This document shows positions 1-6,534 of a DNA stretch of 8,512 nucleotides, in pieces; within the stretch, counting starts at the first letter, position 1; every line of letters starts with the position of its first letter. The position numbers were made by a program, and so were the translations under genes. Source of the stretch: an uncultured Treponema sp. (GTDB lineage Bacteria; Spirochaetota; Spirochaetia; Treponematales; Treponemataceae). The notes beneath the pieces were generated by a model. The model saw only the letters and a list, made by a program, of their open reading frames with translations. It was not told the DNA's origin and did no database searches. The DNA is taken from contig CALBXN010000191.1 of the NCBI GenBank assembly GCA_937890485.1, positions 1-8,512 of the forward strand, in the 5' to 3' direction.

Positions 1-124
1 TCTGAAAGTTGGATTTTTTCAAATCGAAGAAGTTTTGATTCAAAAAATAAATTCTAGCCCCGTAAGACCATACATATCACTTTACGCAGGAATTACAGGA
101 CAAGAATTTAAAAAGTATTTGTAA
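1..124 (+). CDS. C-terminal end of an unrecognised protein (5' end outside window)
   Basis: An open frame read from base 2 runs without a stop for 40 codons and ends in TAA at 122-124. The peptide begins LKVGFFQIEEVLIQ and ends TGQEFKKYL; it is of mixed composition, with no membrane segment or motif I recognise. It is called coding because the frame is open from the window edge, the composition looks protein-like, and it converges on the pdxK stop only 5 bases away, a normal tail-to-tail arrangement. The family cannot be named from 40 residues. It could be a chance open frame, but the tight convergence argues against that. Confidence 0.55.
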   Translation, partial: LKVGFFQIEEVLIQKINSSPVRPYISLYAGITGQEFKKYL

Positions 125-141
125 GATTTTTACAAAAGTAC
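115..141. terminator. AT-rich hairpin across two convergent stop codons
   Basis: TTTGTAA (118-124) and TTACAAA (130-136) form a 7-bp perfect stem around a 5-base loop. GTA (115-117) and TAC (139-141) can add three outer pairs past a two-base bulge. The stem contains the stop codons of both convergent genes. T-rich sequence follows on both strands, so a weak bidirectional terminator is possible. With only one G-C pair in the core stem it would be unstable, and chance is a real alternative in DNA this AT-rich. Confidence 0.3.
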
Positions 142-990
142 ATAATTATTATTTTTGAAAATTGCCTTTTCTTTTCTCCAATTTGATGGATTTCCAGGTC
201 CAACCCATTTATTTAGAGGAAAGGAATCTGCTAAACTTTGTCTAATAAATTCTTTTGCTAACAAAACAGCTTGATAAGCACTAAGACCTTGTGCAAGCCC
301 TGAAGTAATAGCTGCAGCAGTTGTACAACCAGCACCATGAGTCCAAGAAGTATTTACTAAAGAGGTTTCAACTTCTTCACAGCGATTTGCATCGCAATAA
401 ACATCAATGGCAAGACCAGTATCTTTACAATTAGCAAGTTTGTTTCCACCTTTTAAGAAAACTGCTTTTGCACCTTTTTCAACAAGGATTTTTGCAACAA
501 TTTTCATCTGTTCAACTGTTGTAGGTTCTTCACAACCTGCCATTTGACTAGCTTCAAAAAGATTTGGAGTTACAATTTTTGCTAAAGGTAAAAGTTTTTT
601 TTGTACTGCTAAATTCAATTCTGGATTTAGAGCTTCACCTGCACCTTTACAAACCATTACAGGATCTAAAACATAATTTTCAACATTATATTTTTTGATA
701 TATTCTTCTGCTAGTTCTACAGCATACTCAGTTCCAAGCATACCTGTTTTACAAGCAGAAACTCCAACACCTTTAAAAATAGTTTCCATTTGAGAACGCA
801 AAACATCTTCTGCGATAGGGAAAACACCGTGAGACCAATTATTGTCTGGATTCATTGTAGCAATAACTGTAACGGCCGCCATTCCATAAAGACCATATTC
901 ACAAAAGGTTTTTAAATCTGCTTCTAAACCTGCTCCACCAGAAGCATCAGAACCAGCAATTGTAGCAACTTTAATCATTCCTTCAGCCAT
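130..990 (-). CDS. pdxK: Pyridoxal/pyridoxine kinase, ThiD-like dual-cysteine type
   Basis: A ribokinase-fold enzyme of 286 residues that phosphorylates pyridoxal (and related vitamers) with ATP in cytoplasmic vitamin B6 salvage. Visible motifs in order are AGSDASGGAG (12-21, substrate side), KTGML (81-85), DPVMVCKG (109-116), TPNLFEA (141-147) and HGAGCT (218-223, anion hole and catalytic region). Two cysteines, C114 and C222, sit where the lid and active-site cysteines lie in the Staphylococcus aureus pyridoxal kinase subfamily that forms a hemithioacetal with its substrate. The stretches MNPDNNWSHGVFPI and ADSFPLNKWVGP closely match my recollection of Bacillus subtilis PdxK. This favours PdxK over the thiamine enzyme ThiD, although automated pipelines often call this family ThiD. 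The start at 990 has GGAG six bases upstream; the in-frame ATG at 978 has no proper spacing. It lies downstream of the UPF0371 gene, possibly in one transcript. No thiamine genes are visible nearby. Confidence 0.88.
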   Translation of the reverse strand: MAEGMIKVATIAGSDASGGAGLEADLKTFCEYGLYGMAAVTVIATMNPDNNWSHGVFPIAEDVLRSQMETIFKGVGVSACKTGMLGTEYAVELAEEYIKKYNVENYVLDPVMVCKGAGEALNPELNLAVQKKLLPLAKIVTPNLFEASQMAGCEEPTTVEQMKIVAKILVEKGAKAVFLKGGNKLANCKDTGLAIDVYCDANRCEEVETSLVNTSWTHGAGCTTAAAITSGLAQGLSAYQAVLLAKEFIRQSLADSFPLNKWVGPGNPSNWRKEKAIFKNNNYVLL

Positions 991-1092
991 AAAATTCTCC
1001 TATTTAAGAATAATTTATACTAAGAATATAATCAAAATGTGATACCATTACTAGAGTCAGATTTAAGATTTTTAACAAGGTCAGATATTAAA
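991..1092 (-). promoter_or_regulatory. Intergenic leader of pdxK: RBS, possible -10 box, short direct repeat
   Basis: On the - strand, GGAG (997-1000) sits six bases before the pdxK ATG. A TATAAA box lies at 1014-1019, which would give a leader of about 17 bases, but nothing resembling TTGACA occurs at the right distance. pdxK may therefore have a weak promoter of its own or be read through from the UPF0371 gene. GTCAGAT occurs twice on the + strand (1056-1062 and 1080-1086), 24 bases apart, with similar flanks. I see no hairpin terminator between the two genes and no thiamine or other riboswitch core. Confidence 0.35.
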
Positions 1093-2586
1093 TCAATATG
1101 AATTGATAAAACGCTTTTTCTTTATAGGCTCACTTGTAAAATCGATTCCAAGTTTCTTAAAAATCTTTGTATCAACTTCAGAAAGCATTACTGTAGTGTG
1201 AACTTGACAACCTCTAAGTTTTGGAAGTTGCTCTAAAGCCTTTCTAGCATTCTCATCTTCTGTAGAAACCATTGCAAGAGCAACCAAAACTTCATCAGTA
1301 TGAAGCCGTGGATTTTTTCCTGCAAGATATTCTATCTTCATTTTTTGAATTGGTTCTATAACTGATGCAGGAATTAAATGAACATCATGTTCAATTCCAG
1401 CTAAATATTTTAAAGCATTAAGCAACAATGCAGCAGAAGCCCCCAATAAATCTGATGTTTTTGAAGTAATATAAATTGGATTTCCTTCTTCGTCCATAAG
1501 TTCAATCGCTTCAGCAGGAAGTCCAATTTCTTGGGCTCGTTGTTTTGCAAGAACTGTTACTTTTCTTTCATCAGTTGAAGTATTCACCTTTCCCATAAGA
1601 AGTTCAATTTTATAAACTTCATTTTCTGCAGGAATATCGTCAGCTAATTTATCTAAAGCATTATAGTAACGACGAATTATTTCTTGCTTTGAAGCATTCT
1701 GACAAATTTCATCGTCAATAATACAATTTCCAGCCATATTAACCCCCATATCCGTTGGAGATTTATATGGATTATAACCATAAATTGCCTTAAAAATAGA
1801 ATTCAAAACAGGGAAAATTTCAATATCTCGATTATAATTTACAGCAGTTTGACCGTATGCTTCCAAATGAAATGGGTCAATCATATTTACATCGTTAAGG
1901 TCAGCAGTTGCGGCCTCATAGGCAATATTTACAGGATGATTTAACGGCAAATTCCAAATTGGGAAAGTTTCAAATTTTGCGTACCCAGCTTTTATTCCTC
2001 GTTTGTTATCATGATAAAGCTGAGAAAGACAAGTTGCCATCTTTCCACTTCCTGGTCCTGGAGCCGTAACCACAACAAGAGGTTTTGTAGTTTTTATATA
2101 ATCATTTTTTCCAAAACCTTGGTCACTATTTATTAAAGACACATTTGATGGATATCCTTCAATATAGTAATGAAAATAAGTTTTTATATGAAGTTTTTTC
2201 AGACGGGTTTTAAATTGATTGATAGCCGACTGCCCTGCATAATGTGTAATAACAACACTACTAACAACAAGACCAACTTTCTTGTATTCTTCGCAAAGAC
2301 GAATTACATCCATATCATAAGTAATACCTAAGTCGCTACGAACCTTATTTTTTTCAATATCTGTAGCACTGATAACAATAACAACTTCTGCACAATCTGC
2401 AAGTTGCATAAGCATTTTTAATTTACTATCTGGCTGAAAACCAGGCAAAACTCTTGAAGCATGATAATCGTCAAAAAGTTTTCCACCAAACTCCAAATAG
2501 AGTTTATCACCAAATTGTGCGATTCTGTCTTTGATGTGTTCTGACTGAATTTTTAAGTATTTATCGTTATCAAATCCTATTTTCAT
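1093..2586 (-). CDS. UPF0371/DUF1846 family protein of unknown function
   Basis: A conserved cytoplasmic protein of 497 residues from the start chosen here. It begins MKIGFDNDKYLKIQSEHI and continues with YLEFGGKLFDDYHASRVLPG, signatures I associate with the UPF0371/DUF1846 family found in many Firmicutes, actinobacteria and spirochaetes. Length and full collinearity suggest an intact member. A glycine-rich APGPGSGK stretch (about residues 175-182) resembles a P-loop, so nucleotide binding is plausible; the biochemical role is not established to my knowledge. No signal peptide or membrane segment is visible. An ATG three codons upstream (2595) is in frame, but it overlaps a perfect TATAAT box whose expected transcription start is the A of the ATG at 2586. 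That, together with the usual family N-terminus, decides the start. No Shine-Dalgarno precedes either ATG. The gene is divergent from the hybrid kinase and followed by pdxK on the same strand. Confidence 0.85.
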   Translation of the reverse strand: MKIGFDNDKYLKIQSEHIKDRIAQFGDKLYLEFGGKLFDDYHASRVLPGFQPDSKLKMLMQLADCAEVVIVISATDIEKNKVRSDLGITYDMDVIRLCEEYKKVGLVVSSVVITHYAGQSAINQFKTRLKKLHIKTYFHYYIEGYPSNVSLINSDQGFGKNDYIKTTKPLVVVTAPGPGSGKMATCLSQLYHDNKRGIKAGYAKFETFPIWNLPLNHPVNIAYEAATADLNDVNMIDPFHLEAYGQTAVNYNRDIEIFPVLNSIFKAIYGYNPYKSPTDMGVNMAGNCIIDDEICQNASKQEIIRRYYNALDKLADDIPAENEVYKIELLMGKVNTSTDERKVTVLAKQRAQEIGLPAEAIELMDEEGNPIYITSKTSDLLGASAALLLNALKYLAGIEHDVHLIPASVIEPIQKMKIEYLAGKNPRLHTDEVLVALAMVSTEDENARKALEQLPKLRGCQVHTTVMLSEVDTKIFKKLGIDFTSEPIKKKRFINSY

Positions 2587-2593
2587 AATTTTC

Positions 2594-2599
2594 ATTATA
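2594..2599 (-). promoter_or_regulatory. -10 box of the UPF0371 gene, predicting a leaderless mRNA
   Basis: The - strand reads TATAAT, then GAAAATT, then ATG (2586-2584). This is a perfect sigma-70 -10 hexamer with seven bases to the A of the start codon, the normal distance to a transcription start. No convincing -35 is visible at 16-18 bases: the hexamer there is TAGCAT or similar, and TTGAAA (2612-2617) is only 12 bases away. The predicted transcript would start at or next to the AUG, consistent with the missing Shine-Dalgarno. Confidence 0.6.
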
Positions 2600-2617
2600 G
2601 TCTAAAACGAATTTCAA

Positions 2618-2626
2618 TGCTATACT
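2618..2626 (+). promoter_or_regulatory. Extended -10 box of the hybrid kinase gene, predicting a leaderless mRNA
   Basis: TGC followed by TATACT fits the extended -10 pattern TGnTATAAT with one mismatch. An extended -10 can work without a good -35, and none is seen here. TATACT ends at 2626 and the ATG is at 2633, so the expected transcription start coincides with the start codon. There is no Shine-Dalgarno, and an in-frame stop at 2603-2605 with no other start codon after it rules out an upstream start. Confidence 0.6.
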
Positions 2627-2632
2627 AAATTT

Positions 2633-5431
2633 ATGTTAGGTAAAAGATTTTTTTTAATATTTTTTGTAATTTTTGTATTTCTATTTTTGTCTGTAAACAC
2701 TTATGCAGATCCTTACTTTCCTCAAATAGAAAAAAAAGTTTTGAATGTTGGATTTTATGAAATACAAGGTGCTCAAGAAATTGATGAACAAGGAAATCTT
2801 TCTGGTTTTTACTATGATTACCTACAAGCAATAATGCAATATAGTCCTTGGGATTTACATTTTATCACAAAATGCGATTGGAATTCATGTTTAGAAATGT
2901 TAAAGACAGGAGAAATTGACATTCTTTGTGGAGTTAAAAAAAATCCTGAACGTGAAAAATTTTATGATTTTTCTGAAAGTTCCTCAATTACATTTTATTC
3001 ATCAATTTTTGTAAATAAAAATAATTCGCAAATTCCATATAATGATTTTCAAAGTTTAGACGGATTAACTGTTGGAGTTATTTCAAATAGTGCAAGAACT
3101 GATTATTTTTTTGAATTTTGCAAAGAAAATAATTTTTCTATGAAACCAGTATTTTTTAATTCAGAATCAGATTTGTTTGATGCCCTGAAAGAAGGAAAAA
3201 TTGATACCGCAATGTCATCTTCTAATTCAAATACAAATGATTTTAGAATCGTTTCTGATTTTGACCCGCACCCACAATACATTGCAATCACAAAAGGAAA
3301 TTCAGAAGTTTTAGCCGATTTAAATCTTGCAATATCAAAATTGAAAAGCGAAAATCCTTCTTTTGATGAAAAATTATATAAAAAACATTATGGTTCTATA
3401 GAAGGAAACAATGTTTCATTTACAAAAGAAGAACTATCCTTTATAGAAAATAATAAAACTCTAAAAATATATTTTGATCCAAACTGGGAACCTTTAGAAA
3501 AATTAAATTCCAAAACAAATAAACCAGAAGGTGCAGTTATTGATATATTAAATATAGTTTCTAAAAAAAGTGGAATTGATTTTAATTATGTTTCAACATC
3601 TTCTTATGCTGAAAACTTAAAAATGGTAGAAAATAACAATGGTCATATTTTATCTGCTGTAGCATATGATTACAAATGGGCTAATGACCATAATTTACTT
3701 TTAACAAAGCCTTTTATCGAAACAAATATTTCCTATGTCTATAAAGAAAAATTGAAGTTTAACAAAATTGCGTTACCAGAAAGTTATTTTACAAATCAAT
3801 ATATACGAGAAAAAAATCCAAATGCACAAATTATTTCTTATCCCAATATAAAAGAATGTTTAGATGCAGTAAAGTCTGGAAAAGCTGATGCAACAATTCT
3901 AAACAACTACGAATTAAATTATTTTTATTCATTACCAAAATATAGTAGATTGAAGTTTAGCACAATTCCATATTTAACAGAATCTTTTTCAATAGGAATT
4001 TCTAAAAATGCACATCCTTTATTGTTTTCAATTTTTAACAAAACATTACATTCAATTTCTGAAGAAGAATTTTCTGACGCAATTAGAAATAATACTCAAA
4101 TAACTTCAAAAGATGGATTTTTAGGATTGATATACACAAACCCACTGGACTTTTTTCTTATTTTGAGCGTTTTCTTTTTGTTGTTTGTAATTTCTGTAAT
4201 TCTATTATTATTCAATATTATCAACAAGAAAAAAAATAAACAGATTGCAGAAAGTTTTAAAATAAAATTTGATTTTTTATCAAGAATGAGTCACGATTTA
4301 CGCACTCCTCTAAACGCAATTACTGGATATCTTTCACTTGCAAAAGATAATATTTCAAATAAAAATTTACTAAATGAATATCTTGAAAAAATTAATAGTT
4401 CAAGTACTTTCCTTCTAGGATTAGTAAACGACTGTCTTGATGTAGGTAAAGAATTTAGTGACAAACTTATTTTACATCCAACTCCTTACTCTTATCCAGA
4501 ATTTAAAGAAACTATTTTAGCAATGATAGAACCATTATGTAAAAAGAAAAATATAAATTTTATTTATCCAACAGATTATTACAAGGTAAACATACTCGTA
4601 GATAAAATACGTTTTGAACAAATCTTTTTTAACTTATTAACAAATGCTATAAAATTTACTCCAGAAGGAGGAACTGTAGAATTCCTATTCAAAAACAGAA
4701 GCATTTGTAACAATGTTTTTTCTTGTGATTTTTATGTAAAAGATACAGGAATTGGAATAAGTCCAGAATTTCAACAAAAATTATTTATTCCTTTTGAACA
4801 AGAAAATAATGATATAGATGTTATGTCGCAAGGGTCAGGATTAGGTCTTGCAATTGTAAAAAGTATTGTAGACTTAATGGATGGAACAATTTCTGTACAA
4901 AGTGAAAAAGGAAAAGGAACAACTTTTATCGTTCACTTAGATTTACCAGTTGTAAATTTTGAAAAAGAACAACCACAAAACCTAACTGAAAAAGAAAATG
5001 AAAACCTATCACTTGATTTGCAAAATTCAGAGATTCTTTCAGAAAAAAAAGTTCTCTTAATTGAAGACCATCCTATGAACATCGAAATCGCCAAAGAACT
5101 TTTAGAAAAAAAAGGTATGTATGTAGTTTGTGCATCAAATGGGAAAGAAGGCTTAGAAACATTTGAAAATTCTAAAGAAAATGAAATTAACTTAATCTTA
5201 ACAGATATCAGAATGCCAATTATGGACGGTCAAGAAATGACAGAAAAAATACGACAACTAAACCGTAATGACGCAAAATCAATTCCGATAATTGCAATTA
5301 CAGCAAACATTCTTGATGATGATATAAAAATCTATCACAAATCTGGCATAAATGATTTTGTAGAAAAACCAATTAAGCCAGATATTTTGTATAAGGTGTT
5401 GAGAAATTCTTTGAATAAAGAAAAAGATTAG
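2633..5431 (+). CDS. Hybrid sensor histidine kinase with two periplasmic binding domains
   Basis: A 932-residue membrane-bound hybrid kinase of the BvgS/EvgS-like tandem type. Order: signal peptide (1-25, cleavage likely after NTYA); first type-3 solute-binding domain (about 34-255) with the usual PEREK motif (R108); linker FTKEELSFIENN (263-274), typical between such domains; second binding domain (about 276-492); transmembrane helix (about 507-530); HisKA with phospho-acceptor H554 in MSHDLRTPLNAI; HATPase with N-box LLTNAIKF (N671), DTGIGIS (D704) and GSGLGL (734-739); receiver domain with E811/D812, phospho-acceptor D858 in LTDIRMP, T890 and K912. All catalytic residues look intact. No PAS, HPt or DNA-binding domain is present and no output regulator adjoins, so phosphotransfer must use a partner elsewhere. 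The second binding domain has YDYKWAND where an arginine normally contacts a ligand carboxylate, suggesting it does not bind a free amino acid. The start is fixed by the signal peptide. It ends overlapping the convergent small gene by four bases. Confidence 0.93.
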   Translation: MLGKRFFLIFFVIFVFLFLSVNTYADPYFPQIEKKVLNVGFYEIQGAQEIDEQGNLSGFYYDYLQAIMQYSPWDLHFITKCDWNSCLEMLKTGEIDILCGVKKNPEREKFYDFSESSSITFYSSIFVNKNNSQIPYNDFQSLDGLTVGVISNSARTDYFFEFCKENNFSMKPVFFNSESDLFDALKEGKIDTAMSSSNSNTNDFRIVSDFDPHPQYIAITKGNSEVLADLNLAISKLKSENPSFDEKLYKKHYGSIEGNNVSFTKEELSFIENNKTLKIYFDPNWEPLEKLNSKTNKPEGAVIDILNIVSKKSGIDFNYVSTSSYAENLKMVENNNGHILSAVAYDYKWANDHNLLLTKPFIETNISYVYKEKLKFNKIALPESYFTNQYIREKNPNAQIISYPNIKECLDAVKSGKADATILNNYELNYFYSLPKYSRLKFSTIPYLTESFSIGISKNAHPLLFSIFNKTLHSISEEEFSDAIRNNTQITSKDGFLGLIYTNPLDFFLILSVFFLLFVISVILLLFNIINKKKNKQIAESFKIKFDFLSRMSHDLRTPLNAITGYLSLAKDNISNKNLLNEYLEKINSSSTFLLGLVNDCLDVGKEFSDKLILHPTPYSYPEFKETILAMIEPLCKKKNINFIYPTDYYKVNILVDKIRFEQIFFNLLTNAIKFTPEGGTVEFLFKNRSICNNVFSCDFYVKDTGIGISPEFQQKLFIPFEQENNDIDVMSQGSGLGLAIVKSIVDLMDGTISVQSEKGKGTTFIVHLDLPVVNFEKEQPQNLTEKENENLSLDLQNSEILSEKKVLLIEDHPMNIEIAKELLEKKGMYVVCASNGKEGLETFENSKENEINLILTDIRMPIMDGQEMTEKIRQLNRNDAKSIPIIAITANILDDDIKIYHKSGINDFVEKPIKPDILYKVLRNSLNKEKD

Positions 5432-5673
5432 TTTACAGTTTCAACAACACAAAGCATTCTTGATTGATTGAAACGAATTCTATAAGTTGTTGCGTAAGGA
5501 ATATTTATTTTTATATTATTTTGCCCTTCTGAATCATTTTTAACAAACACACATTTTGCGGTATAGTCTTGATTATCAAACTTTACTCCACGAGCAAAGT
5601 AATAAAAATTTTTCAATGAAGGATTTCTGCCGTCTTCAATAAAACGACCTGACCTTTTCGGGAGATGATACAC
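5428..5673 (-). CDS. Unrecognised 81-residue protein, possibly a fragment of a larger gene
   Basis: The frame reads from GTG (5673-5671) to TAA and ends inside the last codons of the hybrid kinase. It opens only three codons before the GTG and contains no earlier start. Just a weak AGG precedes it, four bases away, so either the start is poor or the true N-terminus has been lost. The peptide holds GRFIEDGRNPSLKNFYYFA, then a predicted beta-rich part (VKFDNQDYTAKCVFVKN) and a Cys- and Arg-containing tail; there is no signal peptide or membrane segment. The pattern NFYYFA...V.FD...Y.A..VFVKN faintly recalls small domains attached to phage polyvalent proteins or toxin-like nucleases, but this is a low-confidence impression. 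It starts 5 bases after the SGNH-like gene stop, so it would be cotranscribed. A decayed prophage remnant is the main alternative to a real small gene. Confidence 0.45.
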   Translation of the reverse strand: MYHLPKRSGRFIEDGRNPSLKNFYYFARGVKFDNQDYTAKCVFVKNDSEGQNNIKINIPYATTYRIRFNQSRMLCVVETVN

Positions 5674-5678
5674 CCAAC

Positions 5679-6203
5679 CTAACTATATCTCATTGCTTCT
5701 ACAAAATTGATTGGAAATTTTCTTAAATATACTTTTATTGTTGAAATAAAATCACAAATTGAATTTCCTATCAATTTAATAAATCGACAACCACATTCTT
5801 CAGAAAGTTTTTGTAATCGTTTATTTACTTTTTTTGCAATATCATTTTCTTCATTTAACGAAATGATATACAAAATGCAATTTTTACAATTTTGATTTAT
5901 TTTATACAAAAACCATTCATATTTAGAAATAAAATCATCAATATCTAATTTTTCATTTTTAATTTCTTCTTCGCCTATTGAAATAAAAAGTTTTGAAGGC
6001 TGTAAATTGGAAATCATTTCCACACATTTTTCCAAATCTTCAATTTTTAGTTTTGGCACACTTTCATTATAAATTGAAAATGAAGTTGTATCCCTCAAAT
6101 AATCATACAAATCCATATTTGCAAGTTTTGTTGAACCCAAAAATACAATTTGTCCCAATTTGAGATTTTGCTTTAATTCTTTAATTTCTTTAATCTCTTT
6201 CAT
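5679..6203 (-). CDS. Degenerate SGNH/GDSL-hydrolase-like protein
   Basis: A 174-residue protein with the outline of a flavodoxin-like SGNH hydrolase. Strand one and block I are IVFLGST (19-25), with S24 in the place of the catalytic serine; IYNESVPK (44-51) falls where block II normally has a glycine; and KLFISIGEEE (71-80) falls where block III is GTND. Then come a helix, ILYIISLNEEN (110-120), and KVNKRLQKLSEECGCRFIKL (125-144), matching the late part of the fold. The block II glycine, block III asparagine and the C-terminal DxxH pair are all absent, so esterase activity is unlikely; a binding or structural role is inferred. No signal peptide is seen, so it is probably cytoplasmic. The start has a strong GGAGGA ending three bases before the ATG. 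The N-terminus repeats KEIKEIKE. It lies 58 bases downstream of the SemiSWEET gene on the same strand. Confidence 0.6.
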   Translation of the reverse strand: MKEIKEIKELKQNLKLGQIVFLGSTKLANMDLYDYLRDTTSFSIYNESVPKLKIEDLEKCVEMISNLQPSKLFISIGEEEIKNEKLDIDDFISKYEWFLYKINQNCKNCILYIISLNEENDIAKKVNKRLQKLSEECGCRFIKLIGNSICDFISTIKVYLRKFPINFVEAMRYS

Positions 6204-6261
6204 GTTTCCTCCAATTAATTTTCTAGAACAAAGATTATATAATCCCTTAACTTATATAGAT
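6204..6261 (-). promoter_or_regulatory. Intergenic stretch with a 12-bp palindrome and possible internal promoter
   Basis: GATTATATAATC (6233-6244) is a perfect palindrome. Read on the - strand it contains TATAAT, placed so that transcription would start about 25-30 bases before the SGNH-like start codon and leave its GGAGGA ribosome site in the leader. A second short palindrome, TTCTAGAA (6221-6228), lies between box and gene. No -35 match is evident. Either this is a secondary promoter with an operator, or the symmetry is chance in AT-rich DNA. Confidence 0.35.
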
Positions 6262-6534
6262 TTACATCAATTTTTTGTCATAACTTTTATTTACAAAGTA
6301 AACAACTAAATTCATACACACCACAACTAAATTGATAATGTAAATTATTAGCACATAATTTATTGTTCCACTCATCAATTTTGCACTTATTCCAGCTAAA
6401 TATCCCAAAATAATTAAAGCAGTAAATCTAAAACTCATATTTTTGGCCGAATGAGCTTTTATGTTTTTTATCAAGGATATAGGCCAAGATAATCCAAAGC
6501 AAACTAGCATTACTGCTTCTAAAAAGTTGTTCAT
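6262..6534 (-). CDS. SemiSWEET-type PQ-loop membrane protein
   Basis: A 90-residue integral membrane protein with three predicted helices (about 4-24, 37-56 and 59-81), which is the size and topology of a SemiSWEET, a half-transporter that dimerises to move sugars across the inner membrane. The GLSWPISLIKNIKAHSAKNMS segment (14-34) fits the PQ-loop pattern: a helix ending in a proline motif, a basic loop, then a S-x-K-x-x-S-type turn. The canonical PQ is WP here, as in a large group of uncharacterised homologues in gut bacteria, so sugar transport is inferred and the substrate is unknown. The start has AAGAGGA six bases before the ATG. It is divergent from the LysR gene and followed by the SGNH-like gene, so it probably heads a small operon. 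A few lysines close the C-terminus, consistent with a cytoplasmic end. Confidence 0.75.
   Translation of the reverse strand: MNNFLEAVMLVCFGLSWPISLIKNIKAHSAKNMSFRFTALIILGYLAGISAKLMSGTINYVLIIYIINLVVVCMNLVVYFVNKSYDKKLM

Noticed and set aside
1056..1086. GTCAGAT repeated twice as a possible regulatory array
   Set aside because: Only two seven-base copies with diverging flanks; too little to call more than coincidence.
991..1092. Possible thiamine (TPP) riboswitch upstream of a ThiD-like gene
   Set aside because: The conserved CTGAGA and related core segments are not present, and the enzyme looks like a pyridoxal kinase.
2631..2831. Open frame on the - strand inside the start of the hybrid kinase
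   Set aside because: It is antisense to the signal peptide and first binding domain, has a biased composition, and has no domain; a shadow of the kinase gene.
3103..3291. Open frame on the - strand inside the first binding domain
   Set aside because: Fully inside a well-supported gene, with no recognisable features of its own.
5707..5895. Open frame on the + strand opposite the SGNH-like gene
   Set aside because: The - strand frame has a strong ribosome site and a recognisable fold; the + frame has neither.
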